DNA of 64,000 bases from Pseudomonas putida. GTDB lineage: Bacteria > Pseudomonadota > Gammaproteobacteria > Pseudomonadales > Pseudomonadaceae. The translations under genes were made by a program, and so were the position numbers. The notes under the pieces are model-generated. The model was not told the origin of the DNA. It saw only the letters and a program-made list of their open reading frames with translations, and ran no database searches. Shown one piece after another: positions 49,618 through 58,205 of this stretch. Every line of letters begins with the position of its first letter. The stretch's first letter is position 1. Location: contig NZ_CP066306.1 of the NCBI RefSeq assembly GCF_016406145.1, positions 3,968,001-4,032,000 on the forward strand, written 5' to 3'.

Positions 49618-49733
49618 TGTAGGAGCGGCCTTGTGTCGCGAAAGGGCTGCGCAGCGGCCCCAAGATCTATGCAGCAATGGAGATTCTTGGGGCCGCTGCG
49701 CGACCCTTTCGCGACACAAGGCCGCTCCTACCA
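49618..49733. repeat. Paired REP-like palindromes between xdhB and xdhC
   Basis: TAGGAGCGGCCTTGTGTCGC then GAAAGGGCTGCGCAGCGGCC, and the facing GGCCGCTGCGCGACCCTTTC then GCGACACAAGGCCGCTCCTA. They are the best-preserved pair of this family in the window and could fold as one long stem inside the xdh operon. Confidence 0.8.
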
Positions 49734-49766
49734 GAGGACCGAGTCGCCCATAGAGGATTTTGAATC

Positions 49767-50612
49767 ATGCACCAATGGATCAACGCCCTCGCCGACCACC
49801 AGGCCCGCGGCGAACCCTGCGTGCTGGTGACCATCATCGAGGAGCGCGGCTCGACCCCGCGCAACGCCGGTTCGAAAATGGTCGTCAGTGCCACGGCCCT
49901 GTATGACACCATCGGCGGCGGCCATCTGGAATTCAAGGCGCTGCACATTGCCCGGGCAATGCTCGAAGAACACCGCACCACGCCGCATCTGGAGCGCTTC
50001 AGCCTCGGCGCCAGCCTCGGACAGTGCTGTGGCGGCGTCACCGTGCTGCTGTTCGAGCCCATGACCGCTGTGCAGGCGCAAATCGCCGTGTTCGGTGCGG
50101 GCCATGTCGGCCGGGCTCTGGTACCCTTGCTCGCCGCCCTGCCCTGCCGGGTGCGCTGGATCGATTCGCGTGAACAGGAATTCCCCGAGCTCATCCCCAA
50201 CGGGGTGACCAAGGTGGTCAGCGAGGAGCCGGTCGACGAAGTGGCCGAGCTGCCACCTGGTTGCTACTGCATCGTCATGACCCACAATCATCAGCTCGAC
50301 CTGGAGCTGACCGCCGCCATTCTCAAGCGCAACGATTTCACCTGGTTCGGCCTGATCGGCTCGAAGACCAAACGGGTCAAGTTCGAGCACCGCCTGCGCG
50401 AGCGCGGCTTTGACGAAGCCGTGATGGCGCGCATGCGCTGCCCGATGGGCATCGCTGAGGTCAAGGGCAAGCTGCCGATCGAGATCGCCGTGTCCATCGC
50501 CGGCGAAATCATTGCCACCTACAACGCCTGCTTTGGCCAGCATGACGCTGGCGTCAATGCGGGCCCCATCGCCCAGTTGCTGCCGCCCTCCCGGCGCAGC
50601 CAAGCCAATTGA
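49767..50612 (+). CDS. xdhC: Xanthine dehydrogenase accessory protein XdhC
   Basis: A 281-residue protein. The N-terminal domain has GEPCVLVTIIEERGSTPRNA and SLGQCCGGVTVLLFE (Moco-binding cysteines). The C-terminal Rossmann domain starts AVFGAGHVGRALVPLLAALP and ends with GLIGSKTKRVKFEHRLRERG. XdhC binds molybdenum cofactor and delivers its sulfurated form to XdhB. It follows xdhB beyond the repeat pair and is only 10 bases before guaD. Confidence 0.93.
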   Translation: MHQWINALADHQARGEPCVLVTIIEERGSTPRNAGSKMVVSATALYDTIGGGHLEFKALHIARAMLEEHRTTPHLERFSLGASLGQCCGGVTVLLFEPMTAVQAQIAVFGAGHVGRALVPLLAALPCRVRWIDSREQEFPELIPNGVTKVVSEEPVDEVAELPPGCYCIVMTHNHQLDLELTAAILKRNDFTWFGLIGSKTKRVKFEHRLRERGFDEAVMARMRCPMGIAEVKGKLPIEIAVSIAGEIIATYNACFGQHDAGVNAGPIAQLLPPSRRSQAN

Positions 50613-50622
50613 CGAGTGAGTT

Positions 50623-51927
50623 ATGACCGTTACCCGCAAAGCCTACCGTGCCGCCATCCTGCACAGCATCGCCGACCCGGCCGAGGTGGGCCTGGACGCC
50701 TCCCATGAGTACTACGAGGACGGCCTGCTGGTGATCGACGAGGGTCGCATCAGTGCCCTGGGGCATGCCAGCGAACTGCTGCCGACGCTGGATGCCGACA
50801 TCGAAGTGGTGCATTACCAGGACGCCCTTATTACCCCGGGCTTTATCGACACCCACATTCATTTCCCGCAGACCGGCATGATCGGTTCCTACGGCGAGCA
50901 ACTGCTGGACTGGCTCAACACCTATACCTTCCCCTGTGAAAAGCAGTTCGCCGACAAGGATCACGCCGACAAAGTGGCGAAGATCTTCCTCAAGGAACTG
51001 CTGCGTAACGGCACCACCACTGCCCTGGTGTTCGGCAGTGTGCACCCGCAGTCGGTCAATGCACTGTTCGAGGAGGCCGAGCGCCTGGACCTGCGGATGA
51101 TCGCCGGCAAGGTGATGATGGACCGCAACGCCCCCGACTACCTGACCGATACCGCCGAAACCAGCTACACCGACAGCAAGGCGCTGATCGAGCGCTGGCA
51201 CGGCAAGGGCCGCCTGCACTACGCGGTAACCCCGCGCTTCGCCCCCACCAGCACCCCACAGCAATTGAAGCTGGCCGGGCAGTTGCTCAAGGAGCACCCG
51301 GGCGTCTACATGCACACTCACCTGTCCGAGAACCTCAAGGAAATCGACTGGGTCAAGGAACTGTTCCCTGAGCAGAAAGGTTACCTGGACGTCTACGACC
51401 ACTTCGAACTGCTCGGAGAACGCTCCGTTTTCGCCCACGGTGTGCACCTGTGTGACGACGAATGCCAGCGCCTGTCCGAAACCGGCTCGGCGATCGCCTT
51501 CTGCCCGACCTCGAACCTGTTCCTGGGCAGCGGTCTGTTTAACCTGCCCCAGGCCGAACGCTTCAAGGTAAACGTAGGGCTGGGCACCGACGTCGGCGCC
51601 GGCACCAGCTTCTCGCTGCTCAATACCCTGAACGAGGCGTACAAGGTGATGCAGCTGCAAGGCGCGCGCCTGCACCCCTACAAGTCGCTGTATCTGGCCA
51701 CCCTCGGCGGCGCCCGTGCGCTGCGCCTGGATGACCGGATCGGCAGCCTGCGCCCCGGCAACGACGCCGACTTCGTGGTGCTCGACTACAAGGCCACACC
51801 GCTGCTTGACTACCGTATCCAGCAGTCAGGCAGCATCGAAGAAACCCTGTTCGTGCTCACTACCCTGGGCGACGATCGCACCGTGCGCGAAACCTACGCC
51901 GCCGGGCGCTGCGTGCACCAGCGCTAA
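50623..51927 (+). CDS. guaD: Guanine deaminase
   Basis: A 434-residue amidohydrolase. Zinc ligands are in [20 protein letters not shown] (H-x-H), with later metal and substrate residues in [19 protein letters not shown] and [15 protein letters not shown] (Asp). It hydrolyses guanine to xanthine, which feeds XdhAB. The gene starts 10 bases after xdhC and ends overlapping the aqpZ stop tail-to-tail by four bases. Confidence 0.95.
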   Translation: MTVTRKAYRAAILHSIADPAEVGLDASHEYYEDGLLVIDEGRISALGHASELLPTLDADIEVVHYQDALITPGFIDTHIHFPQTGMIGSYGEQLLDWLNTYTFPCEKQFADKDHADKVAKIFLKELLRNGTTTALVFGSVHPQSVNALFEEAERLDLRMIAGKVMMDRNAPDYLTDTAETSYTDSKALIERWHGKGRLHYAVTPRFAPTSTPQQLKLAGQLLKEHPGVYMHTHLSENLKEIDWVKELFPEQKGYLDVYDHFELLGERSVFAHGVHLCDDECQRLSETGSAIAFCPTSNLFLGSGLFNLPQAERFKVNVGLGTDVGAGTSFSLLNTLNEAYKVMQLQGARLHPYKSLYLATLGGARALRLDDRIGSLRPGNDADFVVLDYKATPLLDYRIQQSGSIEETLFVLTTLGDDRTVRETYAAGRCVHQR

Positions 51928-52622
51928 GGCGCTTTCGCCAGGCACCGGTAAAGTGCGCCGCCGATCGCTGCCCCGATCAGCGGCGCCAGCCAGAACAGCC
52001 ACAGCTGCTGCAAGGCCCAGCCACCGACGAACAGCGCCGGCCCCGTGCTGCGCGCGGGGTTGACCGAGGTATTGGTCACCGGGATCGAGATCAGGTGGAT
52101 CAGGGTCAGGGCCAGGCCGATGGCGATGGGTGCAAAACCCGCCGGGGCTCGAGCGTCGGTTGCGCCCATGATCACCACCAGGAACATCGCCGTCATCACC
52201 ACTTCACTGACAAAACCTGCGCCCAGCGAGTAACCGCCGGGCGAGTGGTCGGCATAGCCGTTGGACGCCAGGCCCGCCGACAGCTCGAAGCCGGCCTTGC
52301 CGCTGGCGATGAAGTAGATCACCGCTGCCGCGAAAATCGCACCGATCACCTGAGCGATGACGTAAGGCAGCAACTCTTTGGCCGGAAAACGCCCGCCTAT
52401 TACCAGCCCGAAGGAAACGGCAGGGTTCAGATGACAACCGGAGATGTGGCCGATGGCGAATGCCATCGTCAGCACGGTAAGACCGAAAGCGAAGGCGACA
52501 CCGAGAACGCCGATGCCGAGGGGAGAGCTGGCTGCGATTACCGCACTGCCGCAGCCGCCGAGTACCAACCAGAAGGTGCCGATCAGCTCGGCTCCCATGC
52601 GCACACCCAAAGACGTCGACAT
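51924..52622 (-). CDS. aqpZ: Aquaporin Z-type water channel
   Basis: A 232-residue six-span channel with two NPA boxes: [11 protein letters not shown] and [14 protein letters not shown]. The selectivity filter Arg follows the second NPA. The N-terminus [20 protein letters not shown] is the typical start, so ATG 52622 is used rather than the longer frame. Water (or small neutral solute) conductance is expected. It converges with guaD but has no clear functional tie. Confidence 0.93.
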   Translation of the reverse strand: MSTSLGVRMGAELIGTFWLVLGGCGSAVIAASSPLGIGVLGVAFAFGLTVLTMAFAIGHISGCHLNPAVSFGLVIGGRFPAKELLPYVIAQVIGAIFAAAVIYFIASGKAGFELSAGLASNGYADHSPGGYSLGAGFVSEVVMTAMFLVVIMGATDARAPAGFAPIAIGLALTLIHLISIPVTNTSVNPARSTGPALFVGGWALQQLWLFWLAPLIGAAIGGALYRCLAKAP

Positions 52623-52743
52623 GAACCTTTCCTCATGTAGTTGAACGCAGGAGACTGCGCAAGCCCAACTACTTGATGAAGGTTTGCTCACAAGAATCTA
52701 GCAGACGTTTGGTTTATGGCCACTCATTCAGCCGGGCAAACGA

Positions 52744-53499
52744 TCAACCCTTGAGCGAAACCTTGGGTTTTTTCAGCAGGTGCGAAAATACCGCATGCAG
52801 GTCGTCCGAGGCACTCTCCTCGTCCAGGTTGAGCTTGCTGTCGATATGGTCCATGTGATGCATCATCAGGCTGACCGCCTGCTCGGCATCACGCGCCTCG
52901 ATGGCATCGATCAGTTGCATGTGCTCGTCGTAAGAGCAGTGCGAGCGGTTGCCGCTTTCGTACTGGGCAATGATCAACGACGTCTGCGACACCAGGCTGC
53001 GCTGGAAGCTGACCAGCGGAGCATTGCCGGCCGCCTCGGCCAGCTTCAGGTGAAACTCACCGGATAGGCGGATACCGGCACCACGGTCGCCCCGCGAGAA
53101 GCTGTCACGCTCCTCACGCACCATGTGCCGCAGTTCGTTGAGCTGCTCGAGGGTGGCGTGCTGTACGGCCAGTTCGGTGATGGCGCGTTCGACCATGCGC
53201 CGCGAGAAGAACACCTGGCGCGCTTCTTCGACCGTCGGGCTGGCCACCACGGCACCGCGGTTGGGCCGCAGCAGCACAACGCTTTCGTGGGCCAGGCGCG
53301 ACAAGGCACGACGGATGATGGTACGGCTGACGCCGAATATCTCGCCCAGCGCTTCCTCGCTCAATTTGGTGCCCGGTGCGAGTCGCTGCTCGAGGATCGC
53401 CTCGAAGATATGCGCATAGACGATATCGTCCTGGGTACCGCTGCGGCCAGCCTTGCCGGCACGTGCAGGTTTCTTCAGAGGTTGCAGCTGTTCGTTCAT
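52744..53499 (-). CDS. GntR family regulator with FCD domain, divergent from the purine permease
   Basis: A 251-residue regulator. The winged helix is IVYAHIFEAILEQRLAPGTK, LSEEALGEIFGVSRTIIRRA and LSRLAHESVVLLRPNRGAV. The FCD domain follows, with HLKLAEAAGNAPLV and HMQLIDAIEARDAEQAVSLM. The start MNEQLQPL is chosen over a longer frame that would cover the promoter region. It is divergent from the permease gene, with three TTGTRYACA-type or related palindromes in the gap. It probably controls purine catabolic genes, with itself as one target. Confidence 0.88.
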   Translation of the reverse strand: MNEQLQPLKKPARAGKAGRSGTQDDIVYAHIFEAILEQRLAPGTKLSEEALGEIFGVSRTIIRRALSRLAHESVVLLRPNRGAVVASPTVEEARQVFFSRRMVERAITELAVQHATLEQLNELRHMVREERDSFSRGDRGAGIRLSGEFHLKLAEAAGNAPLVSFQRSLVSQTSLIIAQYESGNRSHCSYDEHMQLIDAIEARDAEQAVSLMMHHMDHIDSKLNLDEESASDDLHAVFSHLLKKPKVSLKG

Positions 53500-53533
53500 G
53501 GGCTCTCGAGGCACGAAGGAAAGTATGGCGGCA

Positions 53534-53642
53534 TTGTACACAGGCTGAGCCGTTTCTGCAGGTGGGCTTTTAGCTATATAGCCGATGCGCGGCATATTGT
53601 GCGCACAAAAGATAAAACATTATTTGCTTTCTTTGTACACAA
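53534..53642. promoter_or_regulatory. TTGTRYACAA-type palindromes in the GntR/permease gap
   Basis: TTGTACACAG (53534-53543) and TTGTACACAA (53633-53642) share the TTGTRYACAA pattern also found at 55891 and 56074. TTGTGCGCACAA (53597-53608) is a related but wider palindrome. GntR/FCD regulators often bind TTGT/ACAA dyads, so these are candidate operators of the adjacent GntR protein. Confidence 0.55.
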
Positions 53643-53666
53643 AAGCATAATCCATCGGGCAACTTC

Positions 53667-53682
53667 TTGACCCGTAAGTCAA
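53667..53682 (+). promoter_or_regulatory. TTGACCCNTAAGTCA motif upstream of the purine permease
   Basis: TTGACCCGTAAGTCAA, preceded by TTC, is shared with the xdhA upstream region (45668). It lies 102-117 bp before the permease GTG. A common regulator of purine uptake and xanthine dehydrogenase is inferred. Confidence 0.55.
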
Positions 53683-53783
53683 CAAAGCGGCGTCAGACGT
53701 CTGCCATCCCTCGCGGAGCCACCAAGTGCATTGCGCAGGTCACTGGCTCCAAGAACAACAAGAAAGACTTGAGGAGTACCGCT

Positions 53784-55133
53784 GTGGAAAGCCGCAAATC
53801 CGACGCACCTACGCTGGATCTCGCTCCGCCGCTCGAAACGAGCTGGCTGGAGCGGATTTTCAAACTCAAGCAACACGGCAGTACCGTCAAAACCGAAATG
53901 ATCGCCGGGGTGACCACCTTCATCACCATGGCGTACATCATCTTCGTCAACCCCAACATCATGGCTGACGCCGGCATCGATCACGGCGCAGCATTCGTCG
54001 CCACCTGCATTGCCGCAGCACTGGGCTGCCTGCTGATGGGCCTGTACGCCAACTGGCCGGTGGGCCTGGCGCCGGGCATGGGCCTCAACGCGTTTTTCAC
54101 CTACACCGTGGTCGGGACCATGGGCTACAACTGGGAGACAGCGCTGGGCGCGGTATTCGTATCGGGTGTGCTGTTCATGTTCCTGACCCTCTCCAAGGTC
54201 CGCGAGTGGCTGCTCAACAGCATCCCGGTAAGCCTGCGGCATGCCATGGGGGCCGGCGTCGGATTGTTTCTCGGACTGATCGGCCTCAAGACCGCAGGCA
54301 TCATCGTCGACAGCCCGGCCACGCTGATCAAGCTGGGCTCAATGCATGAACCAGGCCCACTGCTGGCGGCACTGTGTTTCCTGTCGATTGCCATCCTCAG
54401 CTACAAACGCGTGTTCGGCGCCATCCTGATCAGCATCATCGGCGTCACCCTGGCGGGTTGGGGTCTGGGCCTGGTGAAGTTTGGCGGGGTGATGTCGATG
54501 CCGCCGAGCCTGGCCCCCACCTGGATGGCCATGGACGTGGCCGGCGTGTTCAACGTGAGTATGATCAGCGTGGTGCTGGCGTTCCTCTTCGTGCACATGT
54601 TCGATACCGCCGGCACCTTGATGGGCGTCGCCCAGCGGGCCAACCTGGTGGCGCCGGACGGCCGTATCGAAGGCCTGTCGAAGGCATTGAAGGCGGACAG
54701 CGCATCCAGCGTGTTCGGTGCCGTGGTTGGCGTGCCGCCGGTAACCAGCTATGTGGAAAGTGCCGCGGGTGTTGCCGCAGGTGGCCGCACTGGCTTGACC
54801 GCAGTGGTGGTTGGCCTGCTGTTCGTGGCGGCGATGTTCTTTGCACCGCTGGCCGGGATGATTCCAGCCTACGCGACTGCAGGTGCACTGATTTACGTGG
54901 CCATGCTTATGATGGGCAGCATGGCGCACATCCACTGGGATGAAGCCACCGACAGCATTCCGGCGATCGTCACGGTGATCATGATGCCGCTGACCTTCTC
55001 GGTGGCAGACGGTATTGCCATGGGCTTCATCACCTATGTGGCGCTGAAGGCCGGTACCGGCAGGTACAAAGAGATCTCGGCGAGCCTGTGGGTGCTGTGC
55101 GCGATCTTCATTGCCAAGTTCGTGTTCCTCTGA
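53784..55133 (+). CDS. NCS2 purine permease, AzgA/GhxP type
   Basis: About 449 residues with 12-14 membrane segments. Family signatures are EMIAGVTTFITMAYIIFVNP, ANWPVGLAPGMGLNAFFTY and SSVFGAVVGVPPVTSYVESA. This is the AzgA-like branch that imports adenine, guanine or hypoxanthine with protons. GTG 53784 is chosen because GAGGAG lies eight bases upstream; the longer frame lacks a ribosome-binding site. It probably feeds GuaD and XdhAB. A strong terminator follows. Confidence 0.9.
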   Translation: MESRKSDAPTLDLAPPLETSWLERIFKLKQHGSTVKTEMIAGVTTFITMAYIIFVNPNIMADAGIDHGAAFVATCIAAALGCLLMGLYANWPVGLAPGMGLNAFFTYTVVGTMGYNWETALGAVFVSGVLFMFLTLSKVREWLLNSIPVSLRHAMGAGVGLFLGLIGLKTAGIIVDSPATLIKLGSMHEPGPLLAALCFLSIAILSYKRVFGAILISIIGVTLAGWGLGLVKFGGVMSMPPSLAPTWMAMDVAGVFNVSMISVVLAFLFVHMFDTAGTLMGVAQRANLVAPDGRIEGLSKALKADSASSVFGAVVGVPPVTSYVESAAGVAAGGRTGLTAVVVGLLFVAAMFFAPLAGMIPAYATAGALIYVAMLMMGSMAHIHWDEATDSIPAIVTVIMMPLTFSVADGIAMGFITYVALKAGTGRYKEISASLWVLCAIFIAKFVFL

Positions 55134-55154
55134 GCTGACAATTGCACCAGAACA

Positions 55155-55175
55155 GGGCGCTTCGGCGCCCTTTTT
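55155..55175 (+). terminator. Intrinsic terminator after the purine permease
   Basis: AGGGCGC-TTCG-GCGCCCT followed by TTTT is a stem with a stable UUCG tetraloop and a T-run, 22 bases after the stop codon. Confidence 0.88.
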
Positions 55176-55184
55176 GTGCTGTTT

Positions 55185-55339
55185 GCCCCCCTCATCGCCG
55201 GCAAGCCGGCCCCTACAGGAGTGGCGTCAGTTGTAGAAATTGAATAGGTCAGAGCCCCGGTAGGTGGCGAAATCGCTTGGATACCATTCGATATGGCCAA
55301 CGCCGTACCTTGTGGGGGAGCCGGCTTGCCGGCGATGAG
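55185..55339. repeat. GCCGGCAAGCC palindromes between the permease and hiuH
   Basis: ATCGCCGGCAAGCCGGCCCC (from 55195) and GAGCCGGCTTGCCGGCGATG (to 55337) face each other, as in the elements at 11534 and 40038. Otherwise the 295-bp gap shows no gene. Confidence 0.65.
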
Positions 55340-55428
55340 GCCAGTGAGGAAAACAAAACAGCAGACGAAAAAAAGCCCGCCAGTGTGAGAGCGGGCCAAG
55401 GACCTACGAAGATTCTTCTAGCGACCAA

Positions 55429-55782
55429 CTAGCTCCCGCGATAGGTCGAATAGCTATACGGCGAGATCAGCAGCGGCACATGGTAGTGCTCCTGCTTCTC
55501 GTCGATGCCAAAGCGCAGCACAACAACATCCAGAAACGCCGGCTCCGGCAGCTGTACGCCGCGAGCACGGTAGTAGGCGCCAGCACTGAATTGCAGCTGG
55601 TAAACGCCAGTACGGTAATCGTCACCCTGCAACAGAGGCGCATCGACGCGGCCATCGCTGTTGGTCAGGGCAGTGTTCACCAGCTCAAGCTGCTGGCCTT
55701 CGACACGGTACAGCTCGACCTTGATCGCGCTGCCCGGGCAACCATGAGCTGCATCCAGTACGTGTGTAGTCAAACGTCCCAT
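55429..55782 (-). CDS. hiuH: 5-hydroxyisourate hydrolase (transthyretin-like)
   Basis: A 117-residue transthyretin-family protein. Hallmarks are LTTHVLDAAHGCPGSAIKVE at the N-terminus, an Arg in DDYRTGVYQLQF, and the C-terminal tetrapeptide YRGS. It opens 5-hydroxyisourate, the product of urate oxidation, to OHCU. The start MGRLTTHV is preferred over a longer frame. It is divergent from puuE, with shared operator-like motifs between. Confidence 0.93.
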   Translation of the reverse strand: MGRLTTHVLDAAHGCPGSAIKVELYRVEGQQLELVNTALTNSDGRVDAPLLQGDDYRTGVYQLQFSAGAYYRARGVQLPEPAFLDVVVLRFGIDEKQEHYHVPLLISPYSYSTYRGS

Positions 55783-55890
55783 TGCTTGTCGCCTCTTGTT
55801 CAATCTGTGGGCAAAAAATACACAGCCATCCGCACGGCAATGAACCTGCGACGGGCGGGAATGCCGTTATTAAGACATTTCATCAACAGA

Positions 55891-56083
55891 TTGTACACAA
55901 TTTTTTGAGCCCTTCCGTCGAGGCCCCCTCACACAGGCCAATAGTCGCAAATACAGGCGCAGTGCCGACGCCAATCTTATTAACTGACCAATCAGGCAGG
56001 TTTCTTGCAACAGATTCTCAGGCGACAAAAGGGAAGAAATGCGGAAAAACAGGCTTACAAATGATTTCAGAAGTTGTATACAA
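55891..56083. promoter_or_regulatory. TTGTRYACAA palindromes between hiuH and puuE
   Basis: TTGTACACAA (55891-55900) is 109 bp before hiuH; TTGTATACAA (56074-56083) is 77 bp before puuE. Both match the motif in the GntR/permease gap. They suggest that one GntR regulator controls both divergent units. No gene lies in this 377-bp gap. Confidence 0.6.
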
Positions 56084-56159
56084 TCAGCCCATCCGGTGGT
56101 GCGACATCCCGACGCGGCCCGCCCACCCCCCGCACTAACGCACAAGAAGGAAGACTGCA

Positions 56160-57086
56160 GTGAGCGCTGACTACCCTCGCGACCTGATCGGTTACGGCAA
56201 CAACCCTCCTCACCCGCAATGGCCGGGCAATGCCCGCATCGCGCTGTCTTTCGTCCTGAACTACGAAGAGGGTGGCGAGCGCAACATCCTGCACGGCGAC
56301 AAAGAGTCTGAAGCTTTCCTGTCCGAGATGGTCGCTGCCCAGCCGCTGCAGGGCCAGCGCAACATGAGCATGGAGTCGCTGTACGAATATGGCAGCCGTG
56401 CCGGCGTATGGCGCCTGCTCAAGCTGTTCAAGGACAGCGGTGTGCCGCTGACCGTGTTCGCCGTGGCCATGGCCGCCCAGCGCCACCCGGACGTGATCCG
56501 CGCCATGGTCGAAGCCGGCCACGAGATCTGCAGCCACGGCTACCGCTGGATCGACTACCAGAACATGGATGAGGCCCAGGAGCGCGAGCACATGCTCGAG
56601 GCCATCCGCATCCTCACCGAACTGACCGGCGAGCGCCCGGTAGGCTGGTACACCGGCCGCACCGGCCCCAATACCCGCCGCCTGGTCATGGAGGAAGGTG
56701 GCTTCCTCTACGACAGCGATACCTACGATGACGACCTGCCCTACTGGGAACCGAACAACCCGACCGGCAAGCCGCACCTGGTGATCCCCTATACCCTGGA
56801 CACCAATGACATGCGCTTCACCCAGGTACAGGGCTTCAACTGCGGCGAGCAGTTCTTCCAGTATCTCAAGGACGCCTTCGATGTGCTGTACGCCGAAGGC
56901 GCCGAAGCGCCGAAGATGCTTTCCATCGGCCTGCACTGCCGGCTGGTCGGCCGCCCGGCACGCCTGGCCGCGCTCAAGCGTTTCGTCGACTACGCCAAGA
57001 GCCATGACCAGGTCTGGTTCGCCCGTCGCGCGGACATCGCCCGCCACTGGCACGCCACCCACCCGTACAAGAAAGAGAACGCCTGA
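56160..57086 (+). CDS. puuE: Allantoinase PuuE (polysaccharide-deacetylase fold)
   Basis: A 308-residue protein of the deacetylase-fold allantoinase family: GYGNNPPHPQWPGNARIALS near the start, FAVAMAAQRHPDVIRAMVEA, GHEICSHGYRWIDYQ and GWYTGRTGPNTRRLV. It hydrolyses allantoin to allantoate without the usual zinc chemistry of DAL-type enzymes. GTG start at 56160, with AGAAGGAAG upstream. It overlaps uraD by one base, so the genes are co-translated. Confidence 0.93.
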   Translation: MSADYPRDLIGYGNNPPHPQWPGNARIALSFVLNYEEGGERNILHGDKESEAFLSEMVAAQPLQGQRNMSMESLYEYGSRAGVWRLLKLFKDSGVPLTVFAVAMAAQRHPDVIRAMVEAGHEICSHGYRWIDYQNMDEAQEREHMLEAIRILTELTGERPVGWYTGRTGPNTRRLVMEEGGFLYDSDTYDDDLPYWEPNNPTGKPHLVIPYTLDTNDMRFTQVQGFNCGEQFFQYLKDAFDVLYAEGAEAPKMLSIGLHCRLVGRPARLAALKRFVDYAKSHDQVWFARRADIARHWHATHPYKKENA

Positions 57087-57601
57087 TGACCGCCTTCAAG
57101 ACCCTCAAGCCATCGACCCTGGACCGTGACACCTTCGTCAAGGTCTTCGCCGACATCTACGAGCATTCGCCGTGGGTCGCCGAAAAAGCCTACGACCTGG
57201 GCCAGCTGGACGAGCTGAACGAGATCGAAGCGCTGCACCAGCGCATGAGCGACATCCTGCTCAGCGCCAACCACGCCGACCAGTTGGCGCTGATCAATGC
57301 TCACCCGGACCTGGCCGGCAAGGCCGCCATCCAGGGCGAGCTGACCGAATCGAGCACCAACGAACAGGCCGGAGCCGGTATCCACCAGTGCACCGCCGAA
57401 GAGTTCGCCCGGTTCACCGAACTGAACGATGCCTACAAGGCCAAGTTCCAGTTCCCGTTCATCATGGCAGTCAAGGGCAGCAACCGGCACCAGATCCTCG
57501 CCGCTTTCGAAAAACGCATCCATAACGACACCGATGCCGAATTCAAGGAAGCCCTGGCGCAGATCAACCTGATCGCCCTGTTCCGTCTGCTGCAGCTGTA
57601 A
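57086..57601 (+). CDS. uraD: OHCU decarboxylase UraD
   Basis: A 171-residue all-helical enzyme: FVKVFADIYEHSPWVAEKAY, then INAHPDLAGKAAIQGELTES with the catalytic HPDLAGK motif, and FPFIMAVKGSNRHQILAAFE. It decarboxylates 2-oxo-4-hydroxy-4-carboxy-5-ureidoimidazoline to S-allantoin, following HiuH. It overlaps puuE by one base. Confidence 0.94.
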   Translation: MTAFKTLKPSTLDRDTFVKVFADIYEHSPWVAEKAYDLGQLDELNEIEALHQRMSDILLSANHADQLALINAHPDLAGKAAIQGELTESSTNEQAGAGIHQCTAEEFARFTELNDAYKAKFQFPFIMAVKGSNRHQILAAFEKRIHNDTDAEFKEALAQINLIALFRLLQL

Positions 57602-57658
57602 CCGGCGCGGCAACGTTAGAGCCTTATCCAGAACAACGAACATAGAAGAGATAACCGC

Positions 57659-58162
57659 ATGCGCACCCTGATGATCGAGCCCCTGACCAAAGAAGCCTTC
57701 GCCCCCTTCGGTGACGTGATCGAAACCGATGGCAGTGACCACTTCATGATCAACAACGGCTCGACCATGCGCTTCCACAAGCTCGCCACGGTCGAGACCG
57801 CCGAGCCTGAAGACAAAGCGATCATCAGCATCTTCCGCGCCGACGCGCTGGACATGCCGCTGACCGTGCGCATGCTGGAACGCCATCCGCTGGGCAGCCA
57901 GGCTTTCATCCCGCTGCTCGGCAATCCCTTTCTGATCGTGGTCGCGCCCGTTGGCGATGCACCTGTATCAGGCTTGGTCCGTGCCTTCCGCAGTAATGGC
58001 AGGCAGGGCGTCAATTACCATCGCGGCGTTTGGCACCACCCGGTGCTTACGATCGAAAAGCGGGATGATTTCCTGGTGGTTGATCGCAGTGGTTCCGGCA
58101 ACAACTGCGATGAGCATTACTTCACCGAGGAACAGATGCTGATCCTCAATCCCCACCAATAA
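57659..58162 (+). CDS. allA: Ureidoglycolate lyase AllA
   Basis: A 167-residue cupin-like enzyme: IEPLTKEAFAPFGDVIETDG, MINNGSTMRFHKLA and GVNYHRGVWHHPVLTIEKRD with the metal or substrate His cluster. It splits ureidoglycolate into glyoxylate and urea, the end of the allantoin route. No separate allantoicase gene is seen within the window. It begins 57 bases after uraD in the same operon. Confidence 0.93.
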   Translation: MRTLMIEPLTKEAFAPFGDVIETDGSDHFMINNGSTMRFHKLATVETAEPEDKAIISIFRADALDMPLTVRMLERHPLGSQAFIPLLGNPFLIVVAPVGDAPVSGLVRAFRSNGRQGVNYHRGVWHHPVLTIEKRDDFLVVDRSGSGNNCDEHYFTEEQMLILNPHQ

Positions 58163-58205
58163 GAAAAGGTCGATCATCGTTCGGTGATCGGCAGAGGTAC
58201 ATACT

